Source: Stappia sp. (GTDB lineage: Bacteria; Pseudomonadota; Alphaproteobacteria; Rhizobiales; Stappiaceae). Taken from it: a stretch of 64,000 nucleotides of DNA. A model generated the notes under the pieces. The model saw nothing but the letters and a program-made list of their open reading frames with translations, was not told the DNA's origin and made no database searches. The DNA is taken from contig PBLF01000020.1 of the NCBI GenBank assembly GCA_002722295.1, positions 42,693 to 106,692 on the forward strand, given 5' to 3'. Made by a program: the position numbers and the translations under genes. Within the stretch, counting starts at the first letter, position 1; each line of letters opens with the position of its first letter. Positions 1 to 10,402 of the stretch are shown here, piece by piece.

Positions 1-1
1 G

Positions 2-898
2 ACGGACCTGTTTACGATCGCGGGACGGGTGGCGGCACAGGCGGATCAGCCGATCTCGCGTCTGGCGATCCGATCCCTGCCCGCCGGGACGGGCGAGGCG
101 CCCGACGAGGCGGATGCCGAGGGAACGTGCGGTGCCGGGGGCAGATCGCACGACGTGCTGATCCTGCCGCCCTCGCTGGAAGCCCCCATCGGCCCCGGGG
201 CGGCCGCGCCGCTCGCCGGCTGGCTGCGCCGCTGCCACGAAGGGGGAACCGTTCTCGCCTCGGTCTGCAGCGGTGCCTTTCTTCTCGCGGAGACCGGGCT
301 TCTCGAGGGGCGGACGGTGACGACCCACTGGAACCATGCCGAGACCTTCCGGGAGCGGTTTCCGAAGGTCGCCCTGGATACGGACCGCCTCGTCATCGAT
401 GGTGGGGACATCATCTCCGCCGGAGGGCTGATGTCCTGGACCGACCTCGGTCTCAAGCTGGTGGAGCGGTTTCTCGGGCCGCTCGTCATGGTGCAGACCG
501 CGCGGATCATGCTGGTCGATCCGCCCGGGCGCGAGCAGAGCTACTACAGCGGCTTTGCACCCCGGCTGACGCATGGGGATGCCGCCATCCTCAAGGCGCA
601 GCACTTCCTGCAGGCCGGGGAGGGGCGGGAGGTGCGTCTTGGGCAACTGGCGGAGCAGGCTGGGCTTGAGGAGCGCACGTTCCTGAGGCGCTTCCAGAAG
701 GCCACGGGCATGACGACGACCGAATACCTGCAGCGTTTGCGCGTGGCCAGAGCTCAGGAAATGCTGCAGTTTTCCCGCACGCCGGTGGAGCGTGTCGCCT
801 GGGAGGTCGGCTATGCCGACCCCGGAGCGTTTCGCAAGGTCTTCCAGCGGATCGTCGGACTTGGCCCCGGCGAATACCGCCGGCGGTTCCACGCGTGA
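2..898 (+). CDS. GlxA-like AraC-family transcriptional regulator (5' end outside window)
   Basis: The reading frame is open to the left edge, and a GTG at 29 lies inside the domain, so the true start is upstream of the window. The N-terminal part is a DJ-1/PfpI (class I glutamine amidotransferase-like) domain with the nucleophile-elbow sequence [18 protein letters not shown]. The C-terminal ~100 residues form an AraC double helix-turn-helix ending in the typical [20 protein letters not shown]. GlxA-type regulators usually control catabolic genes for quaternary amines or amino-acid derivatives; the ligand here is not readable. It converges on the aminotransferase gene ending at 926. Family assignment is firm, target unknown. 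Confidence 0.9.
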   Translation, partial: TDLFTIAGRVAAQADQPISRLAIRSLPAGTGEAPDEADAEGTCGAGGRSHDVLILPPSLEAPIGPGAAAPLAGWLRRCHEGGTVLASVCSGAFLLAETGLLEGRTVTTHWNHAETFRERFPKVALDTDRLVIDGGDIISAGGLMSWTDLGLKLVERFLGPLVMVQTARIMLVDPPGREQSYYSGFAPRLTHGDAAILKAQHFLQAGEGREVRLGQLAEQAGLEERTFLRRFQKATGMTTTEYLQRLRVARAQEMLQFSRTPVERVAWEVGYADPGAFRKVFQRIVGLGPGEYRRRFHA

Positions 899-925
899 GG
901 ACGATGCGCCGCGTCGGACCGGCCG

Positions 926-2125
926 TCAGCGACCGCTCAACACCTTGAGGAAGGTCTCGACTTCCCCTTCCGTATTGTAGGCGTGAACCGAGGCGCGCAC
1001 CAGCGCGTCAAGACCGCGTTCCGGAAGGTCGATGCGGGCGGAAGAGGCGGCCGAGACCGAGACGTTTATGTTGGCGGCGGACAGGCGCGCGCGGGTCTCG
1101 ACCGGGCTTTCGCCCTCGACGCGGAAGGTCACGATCCCGCAGCGCCGCACGCCCTTGTCGTGGACGCGGGTGCCGGGCAGGCCGGAAAGCTCCTTGCGCA
1201 GGATGTCCGCAAGCCCCGCGATGCGTGTCTCGAGACGGTCGGTCCCGATCTCCACCGCCATGCGCGCCGCGCGGGCAAGACCGATCTGGCCGGCGAAATG
1301 GCGTTCCCAGTTCTCGAAGCGTCTTGCGCCCGGCACCAGCCGGTAGCTTTCGGCGTCGATCCACTCGGTCGATTCCAGGTCGACGAAAGCCGGCTCCAGG
1401 TCCTCGATGATTGTCGAGGACACGTAGAGAAAGCCCGTGCCGCGCGGGCCGCGCAGGTACTTGCGTCCGGTGCCCGACAGCATGTGGCAGCCGATGCGGT
1501 TGACGTCGAGGTCTATCTGGCCCGCCGACTGGCAGGCGTCGAGAAGGTAGAGAACGCCGTGGCGGCGGGCGATGGCTCCGACCTCCTCGGCCGGGTTCAC
1601 CAGTCCGCCGAAGGTCGGAACGTGGGTCAGTGCGATCAGCCGGGTCTTCGGCGTGATGGCCGCTTCCAGTGCCGCGAGGTCGACCTGGCCGGTCCGGTCG
1701 TCGCCGATGACGTCGATCTCGATCCCCGCGCGGGCCTTCATCTGCAGCAGCGCCACATAGTTGGAGACATATTCCGCCCGCGAGGTGATCACCCGGTCGC
1801 CCGGCCGGAAGGGGACGGAGTAGAACGCCATGTCCCAGGCACGGGTGGCGTTCTCCACATAGGCGATCTCTTCCGACCGTGCGCCGATGAGCGCCGCGAT
1901 GGCGGGATAGAAATCCTCCACCTGGGAGGCGGCCCGGTCTGCGGCCTCGTAGCCGCCGATCGTTGCCTCGAGGTCGAGATGTGCCTTCACGGCAGCAAGA
2001 ACGGTTCCGGAGATCAGGCCGGTCCCGGCGTTGTTGAAGTGGATCACGCTTGCGACACCGGGGGTGTCCGCGCGCAGGCGGTCGGTCTCGTCGTCGGTCC
2101 AGCTCGAGGCGGGGGCACTGGTCAT
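926..2125 (-). CDS. Class V-fold PLP-dependent aminotransferase
   Basis: A 399-residue fold-type I PLP enzyme of the NifS/isopenicillin-N-epimerase-like group. Visible landmarks are NNAGTG near residue 31, the cofactor aspartate and glutamine in LLDACQS (D196, Q199), and the Schiff-base lysine K222 in [18 protein letters not shown]. Length is normal for the family. It lacks the mobile Cys loop expected of a SufS/IscS desulfurase, so amino transfer, epimerisation or elimination on an amino-acid derivative is more likely. It starts 91 bp from the divergent gamma-glutamylcyclotransferase-like gene, and the GlxA-type regulator converges on it. Substrate unknown. Confidence 0.88.
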   Translation of the reverse strand: MTSAPASSWTDDETDRLRADTPGVASVIHFNNAGTGLISGTVLAAVKAHLDLEATIGGYEAADRAASQVEDFYPAIAALIGARSEEIAYVENATRAWDMAFYSVPFRPGDRVITSRAEYVSNYVALLQMKARAGIEIDVIGDDRTGQVDLAALEAAITPKTRLIALTHVPTFGGLVNPAEEVGAIARRHGVLYLLDACQSAGQIDLDVNRIGCHMLSGTGRKYLRGPRGTGFLYVSSTIIEDLEPAFVDLESTEWIDAESYRLVPGARRFENWERHFAGQIGLARAARMAVEIGTDRLETRIAGLADILRKELSGLPGTRVHDKGVRRCGIVTFRVEGESPVETRARLSAANINVSVSAASSARIDLPERGLDALVRASVHAYNTEGEVETFLKVLSGR

Positions 2126-2216
2126 GGGCGTTGCGATCCTTTAGCAATTGGCGCTGGAAATCGGGACAGACGGCCGCCGCGACACCCGGGGCTGCCGGAG
2201 TGGGAACGGATAGCTC

Positions 2217-2834
2217 ATGCGGATTTCGTATTTCGGGTACGGCTCGCTCGTCAACACGAGGACGCTTGGAGAGGATGCGCGCGCGACCGCCGGAACGCTC
2301 TCGGGATGGCGCCGGGAATGGCGTGCGTGGTGGCCCGGCACTCCGGACGGCGCCGGGGCGCCGGCTCCGGGCAGGGTCTCGCCCTGCACGTTGACGGTGC
2401 GCCGCGATCCGGCAAGCGCCATCCGGGGCGTCCTCGTCAGCGAACCGGCCGAACGCCTCGCCGTTCTCGACAAGCGCGAGCACCGCTATGTGCGCGTTGA
2501 CGGCATCGGAGAACAGTTCCGCTGCGATGCGCAGGGAGCGCCCGGTCCCGGGGATGCCTTTCTCTACGAGGCCGATAGCCGGATCCGCCGTGCGGGCACG
2601 GATGCGCATCCGATCCTTCAGTCCTATCTCGACTGCGTTCTGGCCGGCTTCTTGGCGTTCTGGGGCGAGGAGGGCGTGCGTCACTTCCTCGAGACGACCG
2701 ATGGCTGGGAGGCGCCGATCCTCGCGGACCGCTCCGCGCCGCTTTATCCGCGCGCACAGGAGATCGCGCCGGACGTGCTGGCACGTTTCGATGCGCTGCT
2801 TGCCCCGCTCGAGCCCCGCTACATGGCGCTGTAG
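2217..2834 (+). CDS. Gamma-glutamylcyclotransferase family protein
   Basis: A 205-residue protein opening with the glycine-rich GYGSL motif (residues 7-11) typical of AIG2/GGCT folds. The candidate catalytic glutamate E88 sits in LDKREHRY, matching the conserved glutamate of cyclotransferases that release 5-oxoproline from gamma-glutamyl peptides. No signal peptide, so cytosolic. It is divergent from the class V aminotransferase; the 91-bp gap presumably carries both promoters. Activity on glutathione, gamma-glutamyl amines or another gamma-glutamyl compound cannot be told apart by eye. Confidence 0.82.
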   Translation: MRISYFGYGSLVNTRTLGEDARATAGTLSGWRREWRAWWPGTPDGAGAPAPGRVSPCTLTVRRDPASAIRGVLVSEPAERLAVLDKREHRYVRVDGIGEQFRCDAQGAPGPGDAFLYEADSRIRRAGTDAHPILQSYLDCVLAGFLAFWGEEGVRHFLETTDGWEAPILADRSAPLYPRAQEIAPDVLARFDALLAPLEPRYMAL

Positions 2835-2843
2835 GCGGGCCGC

Positions 2844-3569
2844 CTACAAGGTCACGAGCCGTTCCAGCACGTAGCCGACGCCCCAGGCCAGCAGGGCGGC
2901 GCCGAGGCCGATGGTGAGGGTTTCCAGGCCCGAGCGGAACCAGCTCTGTGTCGACCAGATGGACTTCGCCGATCCGATGGCGAAGAAGACCGCGCCCGTT
3001 GCAAGGGCGGCCGTCAGGGCCGAGGCCTGAAGGCCCGCGATGAAGGGCAGCAGGGGCACCAGGCCGCAGATCACGAAAGCGGAGAAGGTTGCGGCGGCCG
3101 ACTTCAACGGATGGCGCAGGCCGGCCGAAACGCCGTATTCCTCGGCGAGCATGGTCTCGATCCAGACCGACCTGCGCGAGACGACCAGGTTCGTCAGGGA
3201 TTCCAGGTCATCGCCGTCGTACCCCTTTGCCTTGTAGATCTGGCGGATTTCTTCCCGCTCGCCCTCGGGCGCGCAGGCGATATGGCGTTCCTCCACCGCC
3301 TTGAGGCGGGCGTGGTCGTCGTGCTCGGCCTTGGTTCCCGAGTAGTTCGCGGCGGCCATGGAAAAGCCGTCGGCGATCAGGTTGGCCGCGCCCAGGATGA
3401 GGATCACGCGGGCGGAGAGGCTCGCCCCCAGACTGCCGGCGACGATGGCGAAGGTGGTGACCGCCCCGTCGATGCCGCCATAGATCCAGTCGCGCAGGTA
3501 GCTGACGCGGGGCCCGCGCGACAGGCGGGCGGCGATTGCTGCTGCGGAGTGGTCGTGTTCGAGCGTCAT
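2844..3569 (-). CDS. VIT1/CCC1-family metal transporter
   Basis: A 241-residue membrane protein related to vacuolar iron transporter/CCC1 proteins, which move Fe(II) or Mn(II). Recognisable parts are [20 protein letters not shown] in the first membrane segment, the [18 protein letters not shown] second segment, an acidic cytosolic loop with EEREEI-like clusters, and three C-terminal hydrophobic segments. The frame stays open far upstream, but the family begins about 20 residues before RDWIYGG, so the ATG at 3569 is chosen. Convergent with the preceding + gene (9 bp gap). Metal preference is inferred from family only. Confidence 0.87.
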   Translation of the reverse strand: MTLEHDHSAAAIAARLSRGPRVSYLRDWIYGGIDGAVTTFAIVAGSLGASLSARVILILGAANLIADGFSMAAANYSGTKAEHDDHARLKAVEERHIACAPEGEREEIRQIYKAKGYDGDDLESLTNLVVSRRSVWIETMLAEEYGVSAGLRHPLKSAAATFSAFVICGLVPLLPFIAGLQASALTAALATGAVFFAIGSAKSIWSTQSWFRSGLETLTIGLGAALLAWGVGYVLERLVTL

Positions 3570-3932
3570 TCGGCTGGCTCCGGGCGGGTGGCTGGCTTGC
3601 GAGGCCCCGACCTTTCCAGCAATGGCCCGGTGTTTCAATCCGCACTGGCACGGGGTCGGGCACTGCCGGAGGGGGGCGGAAGTGGCCAGGGGCGCCGGCA
3701 ATCGCAAGGGCGGGCAGGGCTGACGCAGCGGCGGCCTTCGGCGAAACCTGCAAGGCAGGTGCGCGGGGCACGGTTTGGTGTGGCTTCGCGTGGCCCCCGC
3801 GTGTATAACCGCCCGCACCCGGAGGATGAGCAATTTCCCGCAAGGCCTTCCGGGGGAGGACGAAACTCGCAACCGGAGCGCGGACCCGAAGATACGGAAT
3901 CTTGCCGCAGGTCGTTTTACGGAGTTGGAACA

Positions 3933-5318
3933 ATGGCGCAGAACTGGACACCGGACAGCTGGCGGTCGAAGCCGATCGTGCAGGTGCCCGAGTATCGCGA
4001 CACGGAGGCCCTGGCCGAGGTGGAGCGCCGTCTCTCCGACTTTCCGCCGCTCGTTTTTGCAGGTGAGGCCCGCAAGCTGAAGTCGCAGCTTGCCGAGGTG
4101 GCCGAAGGGCGCGGGTTCCTGCTCCAGGGCGGCGATTGCGCCGAGAGCTTCGCCGAGCATCACGCCGACCACATCCGCGATTTCTTCCGCGTCTTCCTGC
4201 AGATGTCGGTCGTGCTCACCTATGCGTCGGCGCAGCCGGTGGTGAAGGTTGGCCGCATCGCCGGCCAGTTCGCCAAGCCGCGCTCCTCTCCCATGGAGAA
4301 GAAGGGCGACCAGGAACTGCCGAGCTACCGGGGCGACATCGTCAACGACATCGCCTTCACGCCGGAGTCGCGCGAGCCGGATCCGCAGCGCCAGATCATG
4401 GCCTACCGCCAGTCGGCGGCGACCCTGAACCTGCTGCGCGCCTTCGCACAGGGCGGTTTCGCCAATCTGGACCACGTGCACCGCTGGATGCTCTCCTTCG
4501 TCAAGGACAGCCCGCAGAGCCACCGCTACCAGGTTCTGGCAGACCGGATCTCCGAGAGCCTCGAGTTCATGCGCGCCTGCGGCATCGATCCCGACACCGC
4601 GCCGCAGCTTCGCTCGACGGATTTCTTCACCAGCCACGAGGCGCTGCTTCTGGGCTACGAGGAGGCGCTGACGCGCGTCGACAGCACGACGGGCGACTGG
4701 TACGCGACCTCGGGCCACATGCTGTGGATCGGCGACCGCACGCGCCAGCCGGATCATGCCCATGTGGACTTCTTCCGCGGCATCAAGAACCCGATCGGCC
4801 TGAAGTGCGGACCGAGCCTCAAGGCGGACGAACTGCTCGGCCTTATCGACACGCTGAACCCGGACAACGAGGCGGGACGGCTGACGCTGATCTGCCGCTT
4901 CGGCGCCGACAAGGTGTTCGAGCACATGCCCGCGCTGGTGCGCGCGGTGGAGCGCGAGGGCCGCAAGGTGGTGTGGTCCTGCGATCCCATGCACGGCAAC
5001 ACGATCACCGCGAACGGCTACAAGACGCGCCCGTTCGAGCGCATCCTGCGTGAGGTCGAGGCCTTCTTCGCCGTTCACCGGGCGGAGGGCACCTATGCCG
5101 GCGGCATCCACGTGGAGATGACCGGCAAGAACGTGACCGAATGCACCGGTGGCGCCCGCGCGCTGACGGCGGAGGATCTTGCCGATCGCTACCACACCTA
5201 CTGCGACCCGCGCCTCAACGCGGAGCAGGCGATCGAACTCGCCTTCCTCGTCGCGGAGAACGTGCGCAAGGAGCGTGACGCCCGCCAGTCCGGCGACCAG
5301 GAACGCGCCGCCGTGTGA
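3933..5318 (+). CDS. Class II 3-deoxy-7-phosphoheptulonate (DAHP) synthase
   Basis: The enzyme condenses phosphoenolpyruvate with erythrose 4-phosphate, the first step of the shikimate pathway. The 461 residues match the plant/Mycobacterium-like type II family over full length: GGDCAESF (metal-binding C69), [41 protein letters not shown], the metal-binding SCDPMHGNT and [13 protein letters not shown]. The ATG at 3933 gives the usual [15 protein letters not shown] start; the much longer open frame upstream is not coding. A strong intrinsic terminator follows at 5352. It reads as monocistronic. Confidence 0.96.
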   Translation: MAQNWTPDSWRSKPIVQVPEYRDTEALAEVERRLSDFPPLVFAGEARKLKSQLAEVAEGRGFLLQGGDCAESFAEHHADHIRDFFRVFLQMSVVLTYASAQPVVKVGRIAGQFAKPRSSPMEKKGDQELPSYRGDIVNDIAFTPESREPDPQRQIMAYRQSAATLNLLRAFAQGGFANLDHVHRWMLSFVKDSPQSHRYQVLADRISESLEFMRACGIDPDTAPQLRSTDFFTSHEALLLGYEEALTRVDSTTGDWYATSGHMLWIGDRTRQPDHAHVDFFRGIKNPIGLKCGPSLKADELLGLIDTLNPDNEAGRLTLICRFGADKVFEHMPALVRAVEREGRKVVWSCDPMHGNTITANGYKTRPFERILREVEAFFAVHRAEGTYAGGIHVEMTGKNVTECTGGARALTAEDLADRYHTYCDPRLNAEQAIELAFLVAENVRKERDARQSGDQERAAV

Positions 5319-5351
5319 CGCGTTCACGCGTTGCCGGCCAATGACATGTCG

Positions 5352-5385
5352 AAAGGGCGGCTCCCCGGGGAGCTGCCCTTTTTTC
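5352..5385 (+). terminator. Rho-independent terminator after DAHP synthase
   Basis: A 10-bp stem (AAGGGCGGCT pairing with AGCTGCCCTT, one G-T pair) with a short C/G loop, followed by a run of T residues. It lies 33 bp after the stop codon of the DAHP synthase gene and fits an intrinsic terminator for it. Confidence 0.85.
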
Positions 5386-5660
5386 GTGCAGGAAACGCCT
5401 GCGGCATGCTGTCCTTCGCCCGGGCGGGCTAGGAAACCATTAATGTTCCCGGCCTAGATGATCGTCGCGTGACTTTCCGCCAGGCTCCCGTTTCGTGGAG
5501 CGATCATCCTGTTTGCATATGCAGTTTTCAAACGCGAGGCAGCGCGAAGTTCTGCCGTTCCACCCTTTCAGCGCCTGTTTTGTGCCGGTGATTACGTAAG
5601 GGAATTTTAGTACACGCAACCTATGGTGAGAAAACGCCAATCGGGAGGGGACCGAACGGC

Positions 5661-6131
5661 ATGATTATCGACATGAGTGATCTGTCGGTGCTTGTCATCG
5701 ACGACAACACGCACATGAGGAGCCTGTTTCGGGCGATCCTCGGAGGCTTCGGCATCCGGCGGGTATACGAGGCAGGGGACGGCGCCGACGGTCTGGCCAT
5801 GATGGTCGACCGGAGGCCGGACATCGCCATTTGCGACTGGCTCATGGAGCCGCTCAGCGGGGCGGAGTTCCTGACCATCCTGCGCAAGGATTCCGACCCG
5901 CTCGTCTCGACGACGCCGGTGATTCTGGTGAGCGCCGATGCCAGGCGCCAGGTCGTGCTCGAGGCTGCGCGGCTGGGGATCAACGAGTTCCTGGCCAAGC
6001 CCGTCTCTCCGGCAACGCTTTACCAGCGCATTCTGCGCGTCCTGACCGCGTCGATGGGCATGGCGCAGGCCGCGACCGCACCACCACCAAGGGCCGCGCG
6101 TGGGCGCGCGGAGGATGTCGTCTTCCTCTGA
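5661..6131 (+). CDS. Single-domain CheY-like response regulator
   Basis: A receiver domain without an output domain (156 residues). The acidic pocket is D14-D15, the phosphorylated aspartate is D59 in IAICDW, the conserved Thr/Ser is S91 and the switch lysine is K113 in LAKPVSP. The last ~30 residues are a low-complexity Ala/Pro/Arg tail. A good Shine-Dalgarno (GGGAGGGG) supports 5661; an in-frame ATG at 5673 is possible. No histidine kinase is nearby, so it is an orphan. Such stand-alone receivers often act in motility or stress phosphorelays; its partner is unknown. Confidence 0.88.
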   Translation: MIIDMSDLSVLVIDDNTHMRSLFRAILGGFGIRRVYEAGDGADGLAMMVDRRPDIAICDWLMEPLSGAEFLTILRKDSDPLVSTTPVILVSADARRQVVLEAARLGINEFLAKPVSPATLYQRILRVLTASMGMAQAATAPPPRAARGRAEDVVFL

Positions 6132-6223
6132 GGGGGCGGGGATCCCGATGGCGCGTTGCGCTTGAGGCGAGCGCGCGATAAACCGGCGGGCATAGTGATC
6201 CCAACGTTCCCGCCGGAGCTTCC

Positions 6224-7918
6224 ATGACCTCAGCAGACCGTTCCAGCGATCTCTCCCGGGCCGGTCGGCTCCGTCTCGCCGTCGCCCAGCTCAATCCGGT
6301 TCTCGGCGACGTGACCGGAAACCTGGAGCTTGCCCGGCGCGCCCGTGCCGAAGCTGCCGGGCAGGGCGCGGATCTCGTTCTCTTTTCCGAGCTTTTCCTG
6401 TCGGGGTATCCGCCCGAGGATCTGGTTCTCAAGCCGGCCTTCGTCGCGGCCTGCCGCGAGGCGCTGGACACGCTCGCCGGCGAGACGGCGGACGGCGGAC
6501 CCGGCGTTCTTGTCGGTCTGCCCTGGCGCGAGGGCGACAAGCTGCACAACGCGGTCGCGCTTCTGGATGCGGGCCGTGTCGTCGGCGTGCGGTTCAAGGT
6601 GGACCTGCCCAACTACGGCGAGTTCGACGAGAAGCGCGTGTTTCAGCCCGGACCTCTGCCCGGTCCGCTCGGGTTTCGCGGGCTGCGCCTCGGGGTTCCC
6701 GTGTGCGAGGACAGCTGGAACGACGAGGTCTGCGAATGCCTCGCGGAGACCGGCGCCGAGATCCTTCTCGTGCCCAACGGGTCGCCGTTCCACGCCGGCA
6801 AGCCTGAGGTCCGCCTTCAGGTCATGGTCCAGCGCGTGGTGGAGACCGACCTGCCGCTGGTCTATTGCAACCAGGTGGGCGGACAGGACGAGCTCGTCTT
6901 CGACGGGGCGTCCTTCGCGCTCCAGGCGGATCGTTCGCTCGCCTTCCAGATGGGCGAGTTTTGCGAGGAAATCGCCGTCTCCGACTGGCGCCGGGACGGT
7001 GAGACGTGGATCTGCGAAAGCGGGCCGCGCGTCGCGCTCCCCGATACGGATTCCGCGCGCTGGCAGGCCTGCGTCCTGGGCTTCCGGGACTATGTCGAGA
7101 AGAACCGGTTTCCCGGTGTCGTGCTCGGTCTTTCGGGCGGAATCGACAGTGCCGTCGTCGCGGCCATGGCCGTCGATGCGCTGGGAGCGGAGCGGGTTCA
7201 TTGCGTGATGCTGCCCTACCGCTACACCTCCGACGAGAGCCTGGCGGATGCGCAGGGCTGCGTGGACGCGCTCGGCCTGCGTTATGACATCGTGTCCATC
7301 GCCCCGGCGGTCGAGGGCTTCACGGAATGCCTCGGGCCGCTCTTTGCCGGCACGCACGCGGGCGTGACGGAGGAAAACCTCCAGTCCCGCGCGCGTGGAA
7401 CGATCCTGATGGCGATTTCCAACAAGTTCGGCGCCATGGTCGCGACCACCGGCAACAAGTCGGAGATGTCGGTCGGTTACGCGACTCTCTACGGCGACAT
7501 GAACGGCGGCTTCAACCCGATCAAGGATCTCTACAAGACGCAGGTCTATCGGCTCGCGGCCTGGCGCAACGCCAACCGGCCGGAGGCGCTGAAGGGGCCG
7601 GACGGCATCGTGATCCCGGAAAACATCATCACCAAGGTGCCCACGGCGGAACTGCGGGAGAACCAGACCGATCAGGATTCCCTGCCCGAGTACGACGTGC
7701 TCGACGACATTCTCGAGTGTCTGGTGGAGAACGAGATGTCGGTGGGGGAGATCGAGGCGCGCGGCCATGACCGGGAGCTGATCCACCGGATCGAGCACCT
7801 GCTCTACATCGCCGAATACAAGCGCCGGCAGTCGGCGCCGGGCGTGAAGATCACCCGCAAGAACTTCGGGCGGGACCGCCGCTATCCGATCACCAACCGG
7901 TTCCGCGACCGGAGCTGA
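6224..7918 (+). CDS. nadE: Glutamine-dependent NAD+ synthase
   Basis: It makes NAD+ from deamido-NAD+ and ATP, using ammonia from glutamine. The 564 residues hold an N-terminal nitrilase/glutaminase domain with the triad E56 (FSELFLSGYPPEDL), K125 (FKVDLPNYGEFDE) and C161 (VPVCEDSW), and a C-terminal synthetase domain with the ATP-pyrophosphatase P-loop LSGGIDS (304-309) and TGNKSEMSVGYATLYGD. Length is usual for the two-domain form. A TTTTT-containing inverted repeat lies just downstream at 7939. Function is confident. Confidence 0.97.
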   Translation: MTSADRSSDLSRAGRLRLAVAQLNPVLGDVTGNLELARRARAEAAGQGADLVLFSELFLSGYPPEDLVLKPAFVAACREALDTLAGETADGGPGVLVGLPWREGDKLHNAVALLDAGRVVGVRFKVDLPNYGEFDEKRVFQPGPLPGPLGFRGLRLGVPVCEDSWNDEVCECLAETGAEILLVPNGSPFHAGKPEVRLQVMVQRVVETDLPLVYCNQVGGQDELVFDGASFALQADRSLAFQMGEFCEEIAVSDWRRDGETWICESGPRVALPDTDSARWQACVLGFRDYVEKNRFPGVVLGLSGGIDSAVVAAMAVDALGAERVHCVMLPYRYTSDESLADAQGCVDALGLRYDIVSIAPAVEGFTECLGPLFAGTHAGVTEENLQSRARGTILMAISNKFGAMVATTGNKSEMSVGYATLYGDMNGGFNPIKDLYKTQVYRLAAWRNANRPEALKGPDGIVIPENIITKVPTAELRENQTDQDSLPEYDVLDDILECLVENEMSVGEIEARGHDRELIHRIEHLLYIAEYKRRQSAPGVKITRKNFGRDRRYPITNRFRDRS

Positions 7919-7938
7919 GCGGAACGCCTGACGGAACG

Positions 7939-7981
7939 AGCCGCCAACCTGTCCGATTTTTCATCTTCCGGACAGGCGGCT
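7939..7981. other. Inverted repeat between nadE and the YfdX gene
   Basis: Arms AGCCG...CCTGTCCG and CGGACAGG-CGGCT pair over about 13 bp with a 4-base bulge; a T run sits in the loop, not after the stem. It could weakly terminate nadE or act as an operator or leader structure for the next gene. Position and pairing are seen; role is a guess. Confidence 0.4.
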
Positions 7982-8074
7982 GTCATGATGGGTTCCCATC
8001 TCGAGGGTGTACCAGCCGATGAGCTGTACGCCCTCGCGGATCCCGAGAGCGGATCCGAACAGATGGAGGATCCA

Positions 8075-8773
8075 ATGTCCGTCAATCGCCTGAAGACCAC
8101 AGTCGCCTCGCTTGCCGTTGTCTCCGTGCTTGCCGGCGGCGGCCTCGCCTATGCCGGGGACGCCGTGCCGAAGGCCGCCGACCACGCTCAGACCCAGGCC
8201 GCTGCCAAGCCCGCGGCGCAGACCGCCGGGACGGAGGCGGAGACCGCCGCCGACAGGAAGCTCGTTCAGACCGTCGACGAGGCGTTCAGCGCCATGGGCG
8301 AGGTGAGGGCGGCCCGTCTCGCGCTCTTCGATGGCGCGCCGGAGCAGGCCTCGAAGTATCTCACCGACGCTGCCGGCAACCTGAAGAAGGCCGAGGCGCA
8401 GATGCCGGAGAAGGCCATCAAGGGCAAGAAGGCCGCGACGGAGGGCGATGCCTACGTCCCGTTCTACTCCTCTCTCACCCTGGACGAGACCTTCCGGCCC
8501 GATGAGAACCAGAAGGCATCGATCGCCAAGGCGGGGGATCACCTTGCCAAGGGCGACCAGAAGGCGGCGGCCGAGGTGCTGAAGGCGGCCAGTGTGGATG
8601 TCACCGTCCAGACCGCCATGATCCCGGCCAGGGAGACGCTCGGCAACGTGCAGAAGGCAGCGAGCCTGATCGGCGAGAAGAAATACTACGAGGCCAATCT
8701 GGCGCTGAAGGCCGTCGAGGACAGTGTCCAGGTCGACCGCTATTCGGCCGACAATCTGCCCGCTCAGGGCTGA
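8075..8773 (+). CDS. YfdX family periplasmic protein
   Basis: A 232-residue secreted protein. The signal peptide is clear (TTVASLAVVSVLAGGGLAYA, cleavage near residue 27). The mature part matches the YfdX family, including VDEAFSAMGEVRAARLALFDG and the C-terminal EKKYYEANLALKAVEDSVQ. Known members are periplasmic alpha-helical proteins tied to acid or stress responses, with no enzymatic role established. The frame extends to 7985, but AGATGGAGGA directly before 8075 and the signal peptide fix the start. Monocistronic with its own terminator. Confidence 0.85.
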   Translation: MSVNRLKTTVASLAVVSVLAGGGLAYAGDAVPKAADHAQTQAAAKPAAQTAGTEAETAADRKLVQTVDEAFSAMGEVRAARLALFDGAPEQASKYLTDAAGNLKKAEAQMPEKAIKGKKAATEGDAYVPFYSSLTLDETFRPDENQKASIAKAGDHLAKGDQKAAAEVLKAASVDVTVQTAMIPARETLGNVQKAASLIGEKKYYEANLALKAVEDSVQVDRYSADNLPAQG

Positions 8774-8867
8774 GCCCCTTTCCGGACCGCGTCTGCCGCA
8801 TCCGCCGGTCCGGAAATCCTGACGGCGCGGTCGTTCGGGCTCCCGGGCAAGCGCGACACGACAGGGC

Positions 8868-8908
8868 GAAACGCTCCGGGGTCTTCGTGGATCCCCCCGG
8901 AGCGTTTT
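8868..8908 (+). terminator. Rho-independent terminator after the YfdX gene
   Basis: AACGCTCCGGGG pairs with CCCCGGAGCGTT across a ~16-base loop; TTTT follows. It is placed about 95 bp after the YfdX stop codon. Confidence 0.75.
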
Positions 8909-9102
8909 CGCGTGTGTATGGGGTGCGGAGACGTCCGGGGGTTGTTGCCGGGCGGCGGTGGCGGGTCTACGGTGCCGGGTGATCGTTCGCCGTGCCTCGG
9001 CGAGATCCGGGCGCCACATTCTCCCGACCGCCCCCGGCGGCGGGCGATCGCCTGAACACCTGCCCGCCTCGTGCCGGCTCCGGCCGACTTCTGGACACCG
9101 CC

Positions 9103-10335
9103 ATGCCGTTCTTCGTTTTCCTGCGGACCAATCTGCGCTGGCTGGGTGCCGGTCTTCTCCTGACCTTCTTTTCCGCCTTCGGGCAGACCTATTTCATCTC
9201 CCTGTCCGCCGGCGAGTTGCGCGCGGCGTTCGACCTGTCCCATGGCGCCTTCGGCGGGCTCTACATGGCCGCGACGCTGTGCTCCGCGATCTCGCTCACC
9301 TATGTGGGCAAGTTCGTCGATACCCACCCGCTTGCCCTGGTCACCGGGGCGGTGGTGATCGGGCTCGCGCTCTTCAGTTCCGCCATGGCCAGCGTGTCGT
9401 CGGTGGCAATGCTGTTCGTGGTGCTCTTCGGCCTGCGCCTGTTCGGGCAGGGCATGATGACCCATGTGGCAATGACGGCGATGGGGCGCTGGTACGAGGC
9501 GCAACGGGGACGTGCCGTTTCCATCGCGGCCCTTGGAATGCAATGCAGCGAAGCGGTGCTGCCGCTCACCTATGTCGCGCTCGCGGCCGGGCTTGGCTGG
9601 CGCGGCACCTGGTGGGTGGCGGCGGCGGTCCTTGTGCTCGTGGCGTTGCCGGTACTCCTGCTTCTGCTTCGGGTCGAGCGCATTCCGCGCGGGACCGTCT
9701 CCGTGGACGAGAGCGACACGGTCCGGCCCGCGCGGCGCCAGTGGACGCGCGGCGAGGTCCTGCGCGATCCGGTCTTCTGGGTGATCTCGCTGGGAACCCT
9801 CGCTCCACCCTTCATCGGCACGACGATCTTCTTCCACCAGGTCTATCTGGTCGAGCTGCGCGGCTGGACGCAGGCGCTCTTCGCCTCGTCCTTCCTCGCG
9901 ATGTCGGCTATGACGGTCACCTGCGCGCTTACTGCGGGCTGGCTTGTCGACAAGGTCACGGCGGTGCGCCTGCTGCCCGCGTTCCTGCTGCCGCTCAGTG
10001 TCGCGTGCATCGTGCTCGCCAGCATCGAGGCGCCCTTTGCCGCCTTTGTGTTCATGGCGTTGTTCGGCATGAGCAACGGTGTCAGCTCCACGCTCTTCGG
10101 CGCCTTGTGGCCCGAGGTCTACGGCACGCGCCACCTGGGCGCGGTGCGCTCGGTCACGGTTTCGCTGATGGTGCTGGCGTCGGCCGCCGGACCGGGACTG
10201 ACGGGCTGGCTCATCGACCTCGGGGTGCCTTACGAGAACCAGATCCTGGCCATGGCGCTCTATTGCCTGCTGGCCTGCGGCGCGATGGCGGTGGTGTCGC
10301 GCCGGCTTGTCGCACGCGCCGCGTCCGGCGGGTGA
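9103..10335 (+). CDS. Major facilitator superfamily transporter
   Basis: A 410-residue MFS permease with about 12 hydrophobic segments. The N-half carries GMCSAISLTYVGKFVDTHPLAL-like loop 2-3 residues (GKFVDTH) and GMQCSEAVLPLTYVAL; a charged central loop (RRQWTRGEVLRDPVFW) separates the halves. The usual MFS N-terminus points to MPFFVFLRTNLRWLG at 9103; the frame from 8992 would add an unlikely polar Pro/Arg leader. Substrate is not predictable. It is followed after 67 bp by gltX but has no functional link to it. Confidence 0.85.
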   Translation: MPFFVFLRTNLRWLGAGLLLTFFSAFGQTYFISLSAGELRAAFDLSHGAFGGLYMAATLCSAISLTYVGKFVDTHPLALVTGAVVIGLALFSSAMASVSSVAMLFVVLFGLRLFGQGMMTHVAMTAMGRWYEAQRGRAVSIAALGMQCSEAVLPLTYVALAAGLGWRGTWWVAAAVLVLVALPVLLLLLRVERIPRGTVSVDESDTVRPARRQWTRGEVLRDPVFWVISLGTLAPPFIGTTIFFHQVYLVELRGWTQALFASSFLAMSAMTVTCALTAGWLVDKVTAVRLLPAFLLPLSVACIVLASIEAPFAAFVFMALFGMSNGVSSTLFGALWPEVYGTRHLGAVRSVTVSLMVLASAAGPGLTGWLIDLGVPYENQILAMALYCLLACGAMAVVSRRLVARAASGG

Positions 10336-10402
10336 GGCACGCGCGCATATTTTCGCAAGCGCGGGAGTGGCGAAGCCGGAACGGTCGTATTAGGAAAGCG
10401 GC